This document shows, in pieces, positions 40,970-48,870 of a stretch of 64,000 nt of DNA (position 1 is its first letter; each line of letters opens with the position of its first letter). The stretch spans positions 1 through 64,000 of the forward strand of contig NZ_JAUYZI010000017.1 in assembly GCF_030700245.1 (NCBI RefSeq), read 5' to 3'. A program made the position numbers and the translations under genes. The notes under the pieces are model-generated. The model was given only the letters and a program-made list of their open reading frames with translations. It had not been told where the DNA came from and searched no databases. The stretch comes from Methylobacterium amylolyticum (GTDB lineage Bacteria; Pseudomonadota; Alphaproteobacteria; Rhizobiales; Beijerinckiaceae).

Positions 40970-43096
40970 ATGCAGGCCAGCCAACTCCCGGCGAAGCTGA
41001 CGATTCCGTTCGCGAACGCGGCGGGTGCGGGCTTCATTCGCTCCGTGCCGACTGCCTCGCAGATCGGCATCAACAGCGGTGCGGCATCTTACACGGACGG
41101 ATTCCCCCCAGTATGCTTTTCGCCCGTAGGGTCCGGCGGCATTCCGCCCGCTGGGCAGGACTTCAACGGGGTCCTTAACGCCATTACTGCTTGGACCCGC
41201 TGGCAAGCGGCCGGTGGCACTGTCCCCTTCGACTCCGCCTTTGCTCTCGCTGTGGGCGGCTATCCTAAGGGCGCCATCGTTCAGTCTACGGCCTCGGGTG
41301 TCCTCTGGCTCAACACCGCGGATGGGAACAGCACAGATCCGGACGGCGGCGGCGCGGCGAACTGGGTTCGGATCGCATCCACGACGACGGGTCGCCTCAA
41401 CACCATCGTCCCCTTTACAACTGCCGGCACCTTCAGTTGGACGTGCCCCACGGGCGTCACGCTCGTCCGCGTGCGGTGCATTGGCGGCGGCGGCGGTTCC
41501 GGGACGACCGGCGGCGCCGGTGGCGCGGGTGGCAGGCGCTCTGAGGCTCACATGATACGACGCCTACTTGCAACGCTGCTCATCGCGGCGTTGCCGACGC
41601 TTGCCGTCGCACAGTCAGCCCCGAGCTGGATCAGCTACGGCTACGTCCCGACTGCGGGTGAGTTGCGGGCGGCATTCGCATCCAAGCAGGACACGCTCAC
41701 CATAACGCCGCTCGCCCTGTCGGGCGGCACGATGCGCGGCAAGCTCACGACGGCGGCCCCCACTGTCAACGGAGCCATGTTCGCTCTTCTGCCGGGGATT
41801 GCTCCGACGACGCCGAACAATGGCGACGTGTGGGCGACTTCGGCGGCGTTCTTCGGCCAGATCAATGGGCAGACGATCCAGTTCGCCAGTCAAGGCAGCG
41901 TTGCGGCCGAGACGGCTCGCGCCCAGGCGGCTGAGAGCGCCAACGCAACTGCCATCTCCAATGAGGTGACGCGGGCGACGGGCGCCGAGGCGCTTCTTGT
42001 CCCGAAGTCGCGCCAGATCTTAGCGGGTACGGGTCTCGCCGGAGGCGGGGACCTCTCTGCGGATCGGACCGTCTCGCTCGGCTCCATCGCCTCCAGCACG
42101 ATCCTCGCGAACCTGACCGGATCCAGCGCTGCCCCTGTCGGCAATACCCTCTCGGCCATCCTAGACAATGCGCTGGGCTCCGCACAGGGCACAGTCGCCT
42201 ATCGAGGATCTACGGGATGGGCCGGGCTCGCTCCTGGCACCTCTGGGCAGGTGCTGACCACGGGCGGCACGGGCGCGAACCCATCCTGGGCGGCGACGAG
42301 CACCGGCAGCACGGCGCAGCCTGCGACCCGACAGACCGTCTCCACAGGGCCGGCTTCCTCAGGCCTCCCGTCGTTCCTGCCCGCTTCCTCCGGAAGCCTG
42401 TCGCTGACAGCGCAGAACGTGTCGTCCACGACGCCTCTGATCGCCACCGCGGCCCAAGGCTTCGGCTCGACCCCGAACGTCTCCTACACTTACACGTCCA
42501 ATCCGACGTGGTCGTCTCTTGCCGCGTCCTCGACGGTCTACCTCTACGTCAACGCCTCCACCGGGGCGACGGGCTCGACCACCCTTCAGCCGATCTATCA
42601 GTACGGCGGAACGCCCTCGACCACGTCCGGTCAGTTCACGTTCGACTACTCACCCGGCGCGATGCAGGGGTATATGGGCAACGGCACCGCGGCCGTCGCC
42701 GCGCCGCTCGTCTTCGTGGGCGAGGCCACGACCAGCGCATCTGCCGTCACGGCGACCGTCGCCTACGCGTATAACGGCTACTACGACAGCGGGTACACCA
42801 ACACCCTGGCGGCGAGCGCCACGCGCAACCACAACATTGGCCTCCCGCCGGACACCACAAAGTACATTGTCAAAAACATTACCGCCGACGTGGGTTGCTC
42901 GCCCGGTCAAGTCGTCGCCAATGGTATCGGGACAGCGAACGGCAACTTCACGCTGATCTCGATCTACACGACACGCACGGCTCTCAGCATCCCCAATCTC
43001 ACAAATTGGCAAATCGTGAATGCGAGTAGTGGCGCGGTCGTCAATATGACGGCGGCGAACTGGGCCTACCGCTTCGTCGCTCAGAGAGGCTGGTGA
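40970..43096 (+). CDS. Tail fibre protein, apparent fusion of two fibre genes
   Basis: A 708-residue reading. Residues 1-190 are a normal fibre start (LTIPFANAAGAGFIRSVPTASQIG) leading to a glycine-rich loop (IGGGGGSGTTGGAGGAGG) that breaks off. From residue 195 (ATG 41552, preceded by GAGG) a new protein begins with a Sec signal peptide (MIRRLLATLLIAALPTLAVAQ) and a second fibre stem (AAFASKQDTLTITPLALSGG ... GTGLAGGGDLSADRTVSLG ... LTGSSAAPVGNTLSAILD). The second half is probably also translated on its own (514 residues). Tip residues about 560-708 look like a receptor-binding head. Confidence 0.7.
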   Translation: MQASQLPAKLTIPFANAAGAGFIRSVPTASQIGINSGAASYTDGFPPVCFSPVGSGGIPPAGQDFNGVLNAITAWTRWQAAGGTVPFDSAFALAVGGYPKGAIVQSTASGVLWLNTADGNSTDPDGGGAANWVRIASTTTGRLNTIVPFTTAGTFSWTCPTGVTLVRVRCIGGGGGSGTTGGAGGAGGRRSEAHMIRRLLATLLIAALPTLAVAQSAPSWISYGYVPTAGELRAAFASKQDTLTITPLALSGGTMRGKLTTAAPTVNGAMFALLPGIAPTTPNNGDVWATSAAFFGQINGQTIQFASQGSVAAETARAQAAESANATAISNEVTRATGAEALLVPKSRQILAGTGLAGGGDLSADRTVSLGSIASSTILANLTGSSAAPVGNTLSAILDNALGSAQGTVAYRGSTGWAGLAPGTSGQVLTTGGTGANPSWAATSTGSTAQPATRQTVSTGPASSGLPSFLPASSGSLSLTAQNVSSTTPLIATAAQGFGSTPNVSYTYTSNPTWSSLAASSTVYLYVNASTGATGSTTLQPIYQYGGTPSTTSGQFTFDYSPGAMQGYMGNGTAAVAAPLVFVGEATTSASAVTATVAYAYNGYYDSGYTNTLAASATRNHNIGLPPDTTKYIVKNITADVGCSPGQVVANGIGTANGNFTLISIYTTRTALSIPNLTNWQIVNASSGAVVNMTAANWAYRFVAQRGW

Positions 43097-44103
43097 TGCG
43101 CGCGATCACCTTCCTCGCCGCCCTGCTGCTGGCCTCGCCCGTGGTGGCGCAGACGCAGGCTCAGCCGCCGGCCTTCGTGCCGGACTGGCAGCCGTCAATA
43201 CAAGGCACCGGCATCCCAGGGCTTTCAGGCCAACCGATCATGCTGTTCACGCGGCCCGCGGACGGTCGGGCGGCGCTTCAGCCGACGCTCTGGCTGTTCC
43301 GGGACACCGGGGGCTTCAGCGGCGGAACGCCCTGGTACACCTACCCGACCCTCTGGGCGCTCTCGGTCTCGGGGAAGGATGTGTCCGGCTTCGAGTGGAC
43401 GATCAAGGGCGAGCAGCACAACAAGTCCCGGTTGAGCCTCAGCGCGCAGAACGTCGCTGTCAACGGCACGATCTGGCGGGAGCCGACCGGCACCGGCGAG
43501 GCCACGGGGCCTTCGTGGGCCTTGAACGGCAACTGCGTGGACAAGACCGGCGAGAGCCCGCCCACGGGCGCCTGCATCGCGGCGGAATTGGATATCGGCG
43601 GCGCAGTCGGCCCCGACCCGAACCGGCAGCGGGTGATCGCGCATGGCGCGGCGAGCGGTCAGCCCGGTTCCCACGTCGGCTACGGCTACATGGTCTCCGG
43701 CACAGCCGACGTGACGATCGACCGGGCGTTCTCGACGGCGAACGTCGGGGCGAAGTTCGGGATCGGGCTCGATCTCGCGGGCGGTGTGTTCGGCGGCCCC
43801 GCCATCGCGCTCGCCAAGGGCCAGTGGCTCGCCTTTGATGCCGACGCGGACGGGCGCTTCGGTCGCTTCCTCGGCATGAACCCGGCGGACGGCATGTTCA
43901 CCTACATGACGCCCGGGGGACCCATGCTGCGGTTCGCCGACGACGGTGCCGCCTACGTCGGTCGGCTGATCGAGACCATCCCGCACACCCCGACCGCGTC
44001 GACCGACCCGTGCGTGCCGGGCGAGCGGGCCTGGAACGCCGCTTTCGAGTTCCGCTGCATCGCCCCGAACCGCTGGCGCCGCGCTGCCTTAAGCGATTGG
44101 TGA
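43096..44103 (+). CDS. Fibre-associated protein with Sec signal peptide
   Basis: A 335-residue protein starting at an ATG that shares one base with the previous stop (TGATG). A clear signal peptide (MRAITFLAALLLASPVVAQ) is followed by a beta-rich domain (LWLFRDTGGFSGGTPWYTYPTLWALSVSGKDVSGFEWTIKGEQ) and, near the end, HTPTASTDPCVPGERAWNAAFEFRCIAPNRWRRA, a small cysteine-paired tail-tip module common in alphaproteobacterial prophage fibres. Likely a receptor-binding or decorating subunit. A signal peptide on a virion protein is hard to explain. Confidence 0.7.
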   Translation: MRAITFLAALLLASPVVAQTQAQPPAFVPDWQPSIQGTGIPGLSGQPIMLFTRPADGRAALQPTLWLFRDTGGFSGGTPWYTYPTLWALSVSGKDVSGFEWTIKGEQHNKSRLSLSAQNVAVNGTIWREPTGTGEATGPSWALNGNCVDKTGESPPTGACIAAELDIGGAVGPDPNRQRVIAHGAASGQPGSHVGYGYMVSGTADVTIDRAFSTANVGAKFGIGLDLAGGVFGGPAIALAKGQWLAFDADADGRFGRFLGMNPADGMFTYMTPGGPMLRFADDGAAYVGRLIETIPHTPTASTDPCVPGERAWNAAFEFRCIAPNRWRRAALSDW

Positions 44104-44112
44104 GGCTGTCCC

Positions 44113-44520
44113 GTGGCGATCACCGCATCTTCTCCGGACGCCTTCTTCGAGAGCGACCCGTGGTCTTGGGACTTCACGGTCACGCAGGCTGACGGGACCA
44201 CGCCGCTTGACCTGACAGGGCTTCGACTCCTCGCGCGGTTCTGCGATCAAGCCGAGAACGCGGTTGCCGTGTGCGACAGCGCTGCCGCCAACGGCACCCT
44301 CGTGATCCCGACGCCCTCCAACGGCGGATGCACCTTCACCATCCCCGTCGCGGGTCGGACCTACAAGGTGCCGCGGCTCAATCAGTTCACGTTCAACGAC
44401 AGCTACAAGCCGCAGATCATCGGCGTGCTGCGGTGCTTCAATGCACAAGGCGTCGAACTGCCCGCCATCTGTGAGATCACCTTCACGGTGAGGGCCACGC
44501 CTGGATACGTGCCCACATGA
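44113..44520 (+). CDS. Small phage tail-tip protein
   Basis: A 135-residue protein (GTG start) with an Ig-like beta pattern (FFESDPWSWDFTVTQADGTTPLDLTGLRLLARFCDQ...GCTFTIPVAGRTYKVPRLNQFTF...EITFTVRATPG). It resembles BppU-like N-terminal modules of phage baseplate or receptor-binding proteins that bridge fibre and tip. It overlaps the next gene by four bases. Confidence 0.6.
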   Translation: MAITASSPDAFFESDPWSWDFTVTQADGTTPLDLTGLRLLARFCDQAENAVAVCDSAAANGTLVIPTPSNGGCTFTIPVAGRTYKVPRLNQFTFNDSYKPQIIGVLRCFNAQGVELPAICEITFTVRATPGYVPT

Positions 44521-45152
44521 GCGGCGGCATCCTTCCCCGCTACACCGTCACCGCACGTCAGCGCCCACAGGTGTCCGTGGCTGCGCTAGGACGGCCCGTG
44601 GTGGCGTCCGTGATGGTTCAGGGGCAACAGGGGCCTCCGGGGCCACAAGGCCTCCAGGGGATTCCCGGCTACGCCAAGCGCTTCGGCACGGTCGATTACA
44701 CCGACAACGACGCCGGGACGCCCCTCGCGCTGCCGGCCGGGGTGTGGATGCGCCTGATCCGCAACCTCACCCCCTCTCCGGCGAACTTCAACCTGCCGTC
44801 CGGTCCGTTCGAGGGCTTCGCGTTCTGGGACAATGCCGCCGGCCTCTTGCGCGCCCGCGCCCGCGGCGATGCCCTGCTGATGAAGTTCACCTTCACGGTG
44901 GTGCCGGACCAGCAGGCGGGCGGCCTGCGGTTCGCGGTGCGCCCAGGCGACGATCCCGCCTTCGACTTCGGGCCAGAGCCCATCGTGCTCACCACCGATG
45001 CTGGCGAGGCGCAGACCGGCTCGGAAACCTTCTTCGTCCAGTGCCGCCCCCGTTTCGTGGACCAGGGCGCTCAGATCTACATCATGGCGACCACCGGGGG
45101 CACGCTGATGCAGTTCTCTCCCGAGATCACGCCGCTGGACTTCGCGGTGTAG
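44517..45152 (+). CDS. Collagen-motif receptor-binding protein
   Basis: A 211-residue phage protein. A beta-rich N-terminus is followed by a short collagen-like triplet run (GQQGPPGPQGLQGIPG, residues about 37-52) and then a globular domain (FGTVDYTDNDAGTPLALPAGVWMRLIRN...FAFWDNAAGLLRARARGDALLMKFTFTVVPDQ) like C1q/TNF-type trimeric heads in phage tips. The triplet run would twist the three chains together. Coupled to the previous gene by ATGA overlap. Confidence 0.65.
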   Translation: MSGGILPRYTVTARQRPQVSVAALGRPVVASVMVQGQQGPPGPQGLQGIPGYAKRFGTVDYTDNDAGTPLALPAGVWMRLIRNLTPSPANFNLPSGPFEGFAFWDNAAGLLRARARGDALLMKFTFTVVPDQQAGGLRFAVRPGDDPAFDFGPEPIVLTTDAGEAQTGSETFFVQCRPRFVDQGAQIYIMATTGGTLMQFSPEITPLDFAV

Positions 45153-45157
45153 CCCCC

Positions 45158-45607
45158 ATGCCGAAGCCGATCGGGTTTCACGCCGCGACGGGCACGCTCG
45201 TCATCATGGAGAACGGTGAGTTCCCCGCGGGCTCGCTGATCGCGCACGTGCACGAGACTTGGACCGATCGGATCCAGATCGACACCATCGCAGGCCGGGG
45301 TGCTCAGACGGTCCTATGGCAGGACGTGACCAGCCTTGACGGCATGTTCACTCCGGCCAGCATGGCCGACGCGCTCGCCTACCTTAGGGGCGAGTTCGCG
45401 AAGCGGCCGGCGCTCAGACCGATCCTCGCACCCTATCCCCTGGCCGGGGCCGCCAGCTTCGCCATCAACCATGGCCTCCCCTACGCGCCGAGCACGACAG
45501 TCGTCAGTTCGGATGGCGCTGAAGTCGATACCGATGTCGCGCACGCACCGGGCCTCACGACCCTGACCTTCGCTCAGCCCTTCACCGGCACCCTCTACCT
45601 CGGATGA
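45158..45607 (+). CDS. Phage tail-tip hypothetical protein
   Basis: A 149-residue protein (start ATG 45158, five bases after the previous stop). The centre (IQIDTIAGRGAQTVLWQDVTSLDGMFTPASMADALAYLRGEFAKRP) and the C-terminal beta segment (PYPLAGAASFAINHGLPYAPSTTVVSSDGAEVDTDV) are of unknown fold. It lies in the fibre block and is probably a structural or chaperone component. A longer in-frame reading upstream is antisense-like and not used. Confidence 0.55.
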   Translation: MPKPIGFHAATGTLVIMENGEFPAGSLIAHVHETWTDRIQIDTIAGRGAQTVLWQDVTSLDGMFTPASMADALAYLRGEFAKRPALRPILAPYPLAGAASFAINHGLPYAPSTTVVSSDGAEVDTDVAHAPGLTTLTFAQPFTGTLYLG

Positions 45608-45611
45608 GCCC

Positions 45612-46349
45612 ATGACCCGGAAAATCGGCAACGGTCTCGACCTTCAGAACCAGCGCATCCAGAACCTCGGCACGGGCTCTCAGCCGACAGATGCCGTCAA
45701 CCTCGCGCAGCTTCAGAGCGCGTTGGCGGGGCTATCCTGGCACGGAGCCGCCCGAGCGGCTTCTACCGGCAACATCAGCGTCTCGGCACCCGGCGCGTCC
45801 ATTGATGGCGTGACGCTGGCGGTCGGCAACCGCGTCCTGCTGAAGAACCAGACGACTGGATCCGAGAACGGCATCTATGTCTGGAACGGTGCCTCGTCTC
45901 CGCTCACGCGGGCGACTGATGGCACGACCGGCAACCTGAACGCGGGCGCCGCCTTCTACGTGGATGAAGGTACGGTCAACGCGGACACGGCCTACACCGT
46001 CACCACCGACGACCCGATCACGGTCGGCACGACTGCCATCGTCTTCGCCAAGTTCGGGGCCGGCATCGCCTACACGGCCGGCACGGGCCTCACCCTGACC
46101 GGCACGCAGTTCGCGATCGACACCGCGGTGGTGGCCCGCAAGTTCGCGACCAACGTCGGCGACGGGTCTTCGACCACGATCACGGTCTCGCACAACCTCG
46201 GCACGCTGGACGTGACGGCGCAGCTCTACCTCGCGAGCACGGGGGAGACCGTGGAGACCGACACGGTTCGGTCCAGCACGAGCGCCGTGGCCTTCACCTT
46301 CGCGACTGCCCCGGCGGCCGGCGCCTACCGCGCGGTCATCACGGGCTGA
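45612..46349 (+). CDS. Tail fibre/receptor-binding protein
   Basis: A 245-residue protein. It starts MTRKIGNGLDLQNQRIQNLGTGSQPTDAVNLAQLQSALAG, the usual trimeric fibre entry, followed by a repeat unit common in phage fibres (GVTLAVGNRVLLKNQTTGSENGIYVWNGASSPLTRATD). The C-terminal domain (VVARKFATNVGDGSSTTITVSHNLGTLDVTAQLYLASTGETV) is a typical small fibre tip. It starts four bases after the previous stop. Confidence 0.72.
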   Translation: MTRKIGNGLDLQNQRIQNLGTGSQPTDAVNLAQLQSALAGLSWHGAARAASTGNISVSAPGASIDGVTLAVGNRVLLKNQTTGSENGIYVWNGASSPLTRATDGTTGNLNAGAAFYVDEGTVNADTAYTVTTDDPITVGTTAIVFAKFGAGIAYTAGTGLTLTGTQFAIDTAVVARKFATNVGDGSSTTITVSHNLGTLDVTAQLYLASTGETVETDTVRSSTSAVAFTFATAPAAGAYRAVITG

Positions 46350-46352
46350 GCC

Positions 46353-46637
46353 ATGGCCCGCAAGTTTGCCGGCAAGGCAGCGGCTGCCGCCACGGACCTG
46401 ATGACCCGGGCAGACGTGCTGGCGCTCGCAGGGCGCCACGTCAAATTTACCGGCACGACCACGACGGCCTTTGCCATCAACCTCGGCGCCACGCAGGCGA
46501 TGACGTTGACGGTCGCGCCTGTCACCCCAGGCGATGTCCTCGCTGCCGGGGAAGACATCAACGCCCAGCCAGTCGCGGCTCTTCCCAACGGCGTCAATAT
46601 CGCCTGGGCCTACGTCTCGGCGAACAACCGGTGCTGA
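46353..46637 (+). CDS. Small fibre-tip protein, probably frameshifted at its end
   Basis: A 94-residue protein similar in style to the preceding fibre tip (MARKFAGKAAAAATDLMTRADVLALAGRHVKF). It stops at 46637, but the sequence from 46631 in another frame continues VLIGFTSSALIPVAQTVSWRVTAFR to a stop at 46706-46708, which looks like the natural last strands of such a tip. A one- or two-base indel near 46630 would explain this. The function would be as a receptor-binding tip; the present product is probably truncated. Confidence 0.6.
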   Translation: MARKFAGKAAAAATDLMTRADVLALAGRHVKFTGTTTTAFAINLGATQAMTLTVAPVTPGDVLAAGEDINAQPVAALPNGVNIAWAYVSANNRC

Positions 46638-46733
46638 TCGGCTTCACGTCGTCGGCGCTGATCCCCGTCGCGCAGACCGTGAGCTGGCGCGTCACCGCCT
46701 TCCGGTAGCCCCCCCTCCCACCCCGGATCCCCT

Positions 46734-47011
46734 ATGACCGCAGCCGCATCGGCCGCGCCCTCCCGCGCGGGCGCCTTCGCCAACCTCGACCGCAAGGCGT
46801 TCTTCGCCGCGATCCGGCCGACGTTCGGATCCCTGGCCGCCGCGCAGGTGTCGGGCGCCGAGCGCCTGATCGACGCCTTCTTGGCGCACGCGGTGATCCT
46901 CGATCGCCGGCACCTCGCCTACACGCTCGGGACCAGCTTCCACGAGACTGGCCGCCGCATGCAGCCGGTCCGCGAGGCCTACGGCACGTCCACCGAGGAC
47001 ACGATCGCTGA
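46734..47011 (+). pseudogene. N-terminal fragment of phage lysozyme (GH19-type endolysin)
   Basis: The first 90 residues (LDRKAFFAAIRPTFGSLAAAQVSGAERLIDAFLAHA...LAYTLGTSFHETGRRMQPVREAYGTSTEDTIA) match the start of GH19-like phage endolysins, with the catalytic glutamate in the S-F-H-E-T motif. After about 47011 the reading changes to unrelated arginine-rich sequence, and the second half of the catalytic domain is gone. A deletion has joined it to the end of a leftward gene. The original role was peptidoglycan cleavage for lysis. Confidence 0.7.
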
Positions 47012-47142
47012 TAGGGGTCGTCGTCAGCCCGACGCGCGATGCCCGCGGACGGATGGGCGAGCATCATCCCCGCGGCGGCGGCCAAGCCGGCAAGGCCGAT
47101 GCCGTAGGGACCGAGGCCTCGCGGATGGGGGCCGGCGACCAT
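47012..47142 (-). pseudogene. 5' fragment of a leftward membrane-protein gene
   Basis: Reading left from ATG 47142, which overlaps the stop of the upstream gene by one base (TGATG), the product begins MVAGPHPRGLGPYGIGLAGLAAAAGMM and continues to about residue 44 (ARRADDDPYQ). There it runs into antisense lysozyme sequence. It appears to be the N-terminal part of a small membrane protein, perhaps a holin-like or spacer protein, whose 3' end was lost in the same deletion as the lysozyme end. Confidence 0.45.
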
Positions 47143-47414
47143 CAGGCGGCCCTCGCTTCGGCGCGCAAGGCGTCCCACTCGCGGCAGTCGGCCGCCCAGC
47201 GGGCGCGTCCGGTCTCGGACACGATCTTGATGGCGAACAGCGCCAGCGGCTTGCGTGGGTCGTAATCGACCGACCCGTCTTCGTGGACGGGTGCGATGCC
47301 CATGAAGCTCCCGGTCGGAATGATCTCGGCCAGCCCATCTGCTTCGAGCTTGCGGGCTCGATGGCCCAAGAACTTCGAAAACACGCTTTCGATCAGGGGC
47401 TCGCGCTGGGGCAT
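47142..47414 (-). CDS. Hypothetical protein under XRE operator control
   Basis: A 90-residue soluble protein (MPQREPLIESVFSKFLGHRARKLEADGLAEIIPTG...) with no recognised domain; the C-terminal half contains a repeated Trp/Asp pattern (RWAADCREWDALR). It is divergent from the XRE regulator gene, and two matching TTAGC-N7-GCTAA sites lie in the spacer, so it is probably repressed by that regulator. A small membrane-protein gene started at its stop codon before being truncated. Confidence 0.6.
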   Translation of the reverse strand: MPQREPLIESVFSKFLGHRARKLEADGLAEIIPTGSFMGIAPVHEDGSVDYDPRKPLALFAIKIVSETGRARWAADCREWDALRAEARAA

Positions 47415-47435
47415 CGTGGCTCTCCGGTTGACCTT

Positions 47436-47492
47436 GTTAGCTCTAAAGGCTAACGAATGAGGCGTCAACGCTGACTTAGCTTTTGAGGCTAA
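47436..47492. promoter_or_regulatory. Two operators TTAGC-N7-GCTAA
   Basis: GTTAGC-TCTAAAG-GCTAAC (47436-47454) and TTAGC-TTTTGAG-GCTAA (47476-47492), centres 39 bp apart, lie between the leftward 47142-47414 gene and the rightward XRE gene. The layout is that of an autoregulating phage-type repressor controlling two divergent promoters. Confidence 0.75.
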
Positions 47493-47532
47493 TTTGCTCG
47501 CCCGTAGGCCTCAGGCCGTGTACGAAACGGCC

Positions 47533-47769
47533 ATGATCGACGCCGCTCAGATGCGGGCGGCCCGCGGGCTGCTGAACTGGACGCAGAAGGAGCTTGCCGA
47601 GCGCTCGGGGGCTTCACTGGCGACGATCAAGAATGTCGAGGCCGCGGTGCGCGACACGCGAGGCAGCACCCTCCGCGCCATCCAAGAGGCCTTCGAAGCG
47701 GCCGGCGTCGTCTTCATGGAACCGGGCGACATGCGAACCGGAGGGAAGGGCGTCCGGCTGAAGGGGTAG
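47533..47769 (+). CDS. XRE-family helix-turn-helix regulator
   Basis: A 78-residue DNA-binding protein consisting almost only of an XRE helix-turn-helix (QMRAARGLLNWTQKELAERSGASLATIKNVEAAVRDTRGSTLRAIQEAFEAAGVVFME). This compact form is common near the attachment site of prophages and in mobile islands, where it represses a divergent promoter. Two TTAGC-N7-GCTAA sites upstream are the likely targets. The ATG at 47533 is chosen because it starts the fold; a TTG at 47494 would add an unlikely extension. Confidence 0.8.
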   Translation: MIDAAQMRAARGLLNWTQKELAERSGASLATIKNVEAAVRDTRGSTLRAIQEAFEAAGVVFMEPGDMRTGGKGVRLKG

Positions 47770-47961
47770 CCCCACGCCTCCCCCGCCCCCTCCCGCAAAC
47801 CCAAGCCTCCAACCCCAGACACCCCGTAATCCGGGGAGAGATCCCCTCCCCTGCCCTCTTTTGGGTGCGGGCGACGCTGAAAATTACTCAATCGCATCAG
47901 CGGGCACCCTTATCCCGCACCTGCGATCTAAGTGGCTGATCTTCCTCGGCAGGTTTCACTT

Positions 47962-47978
47962 CTGCCGGGCCCACCACC
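47962..47978. other. Attachment site attR (17-bp core)
   Basis: A perfect second copy of the 17 bases at 32224-32240, outside any tRNA gene. It marks the right end of the prophage remnant. Confidence 0.85.
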
Positions 47979-48733
47979 CTCTTCCCGCGACAGACCGCCT
48001 CGACCCGGCTCATCTCGCGCGAGCGCCGCGGGTCCAGCACACCCGAATCGGGCGCGCGCGTCGTGACACCGATCATGCCGAAAGATCGTCCGCGTCCGGG
48101 GGATCGCGCGCCGTTCCCGCCATGTTCGGGGGCGCCGCGCGGAAATTCTGCACTCCGTGCGCGGAACGGGATAGCGGGTGCGCGGAATGAGACGACAGAC
48201 GGTCTCCGGGATTGCACCAACGCGGTTGTGAAGAGCTGAATGTACAACCGGCCTTCACCGAAACGGGCCGCCGCCGGACCGGCTGCGGCACGCTGAAGGA
48301 CAGATCGGGCGTCGGGCCCGGCGACGGTGACGGATGCATGGCCCCTCCCATGCATCCGGCGCTGCCGTCGGATCCGTCGACCCGATCGTTCGTTCCGGGC
48401 CCGGCTGTCCCGCGGCGCCCGCAAAGCCCCCGCGCCCCCGCGAAATCCACGCTCGCCGCCGCGGCCCGTCCGGGAACGACGCCGCCGGACCGGCGCCCGT
48501 TGCGGGCGGCGCCGCGGATCGGCCCGACGGGTGCGCTCCCGCCGGAGCCGGTGCGCAGGCTGGCCCCGGGGGAGGTCCGGGCGCGCCGTCGCCCGCGCGA
48601 ACCGGGCCCGGACGGCCCGTGTGTGGCCCCGTCGCGACAGGGGGCGCAATCCCGCTGTGGATGACGCCGCTTGCCCCCAAACCATCAAGGTTCGGGCGCG
48701 AACCTGGCTGGACCGCACCCGATACCGGCCGCC
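47979..48733. other. Gene-free stretch right of the prophage
   Basis: About 750 bases. GC rises back to the chromosomal level within the first 100 bases. Open frames on both strands are arginine/proline-rich and lack ribosome sites. No clear repeat was found. Confidence 0.5.
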
Positions 48734-48850
48734 ATGCTCGCTCTCCCCCACGCCCTCGTCCTCCGGCACCGCGAAGGCTTCGCCGTGCTCGCCTCCTCCG
48801 CCCTGTTCCTGGCCGGGGCGCTGACCCTCCTCGCCTTGACCGGCGGCTGA
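48734..48850 (+). CDS. Small single-helix membrane peptide
   Basis: A 38-residue peptide (MLALPHALVLRHREGFAVLASSALFLAGALTLLALTGG) with a short basic stretch followed by one membrane helix. It stops 20 bases before the convergent end of the OPT gene. Small membrane proteins of this kind often act as subunits of transporters or sensors. It is supported only by its clean hydrophobic pattern. Confidence 0.4.
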   Translation: MLALPHALVLRHREGFAVLASSALFLAGALTLLALTGG

Positions 48851-48870
48851 GACCGGCCGCGCCGCGTCCC

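Larger units (their letters stand above)
32224..47978 (+). mobile_element. Defective myovirus-type prophage: baseplate/fibre remnant in a tRNA
   Basis: A 15.7-kb region bounded by a perfect 17-bp direct repeat, the left copy being the 3' end of the tRNA. GC content and codon use are lower than in the flanks. It carries tail genes in normal phage order: the tape-measure/lysozyme end, Dit-like protein, plug, hub, spike, gp25, J, DUF2612, fibres, lysozyme fragment and XRE regulator. Integrase, replication, head, terminase, sheath and tube genes are missing. It cannot excise or make particles by itself. Confidence 0.85.

Noticed and set aside
32224..47978. Complete tailocin (phage-tail bacteriocin) cluster
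   Set aside because: Sheath, tube, tape-measure body and a complete lysis set are missing, so it cannot make a contractile particle alone.
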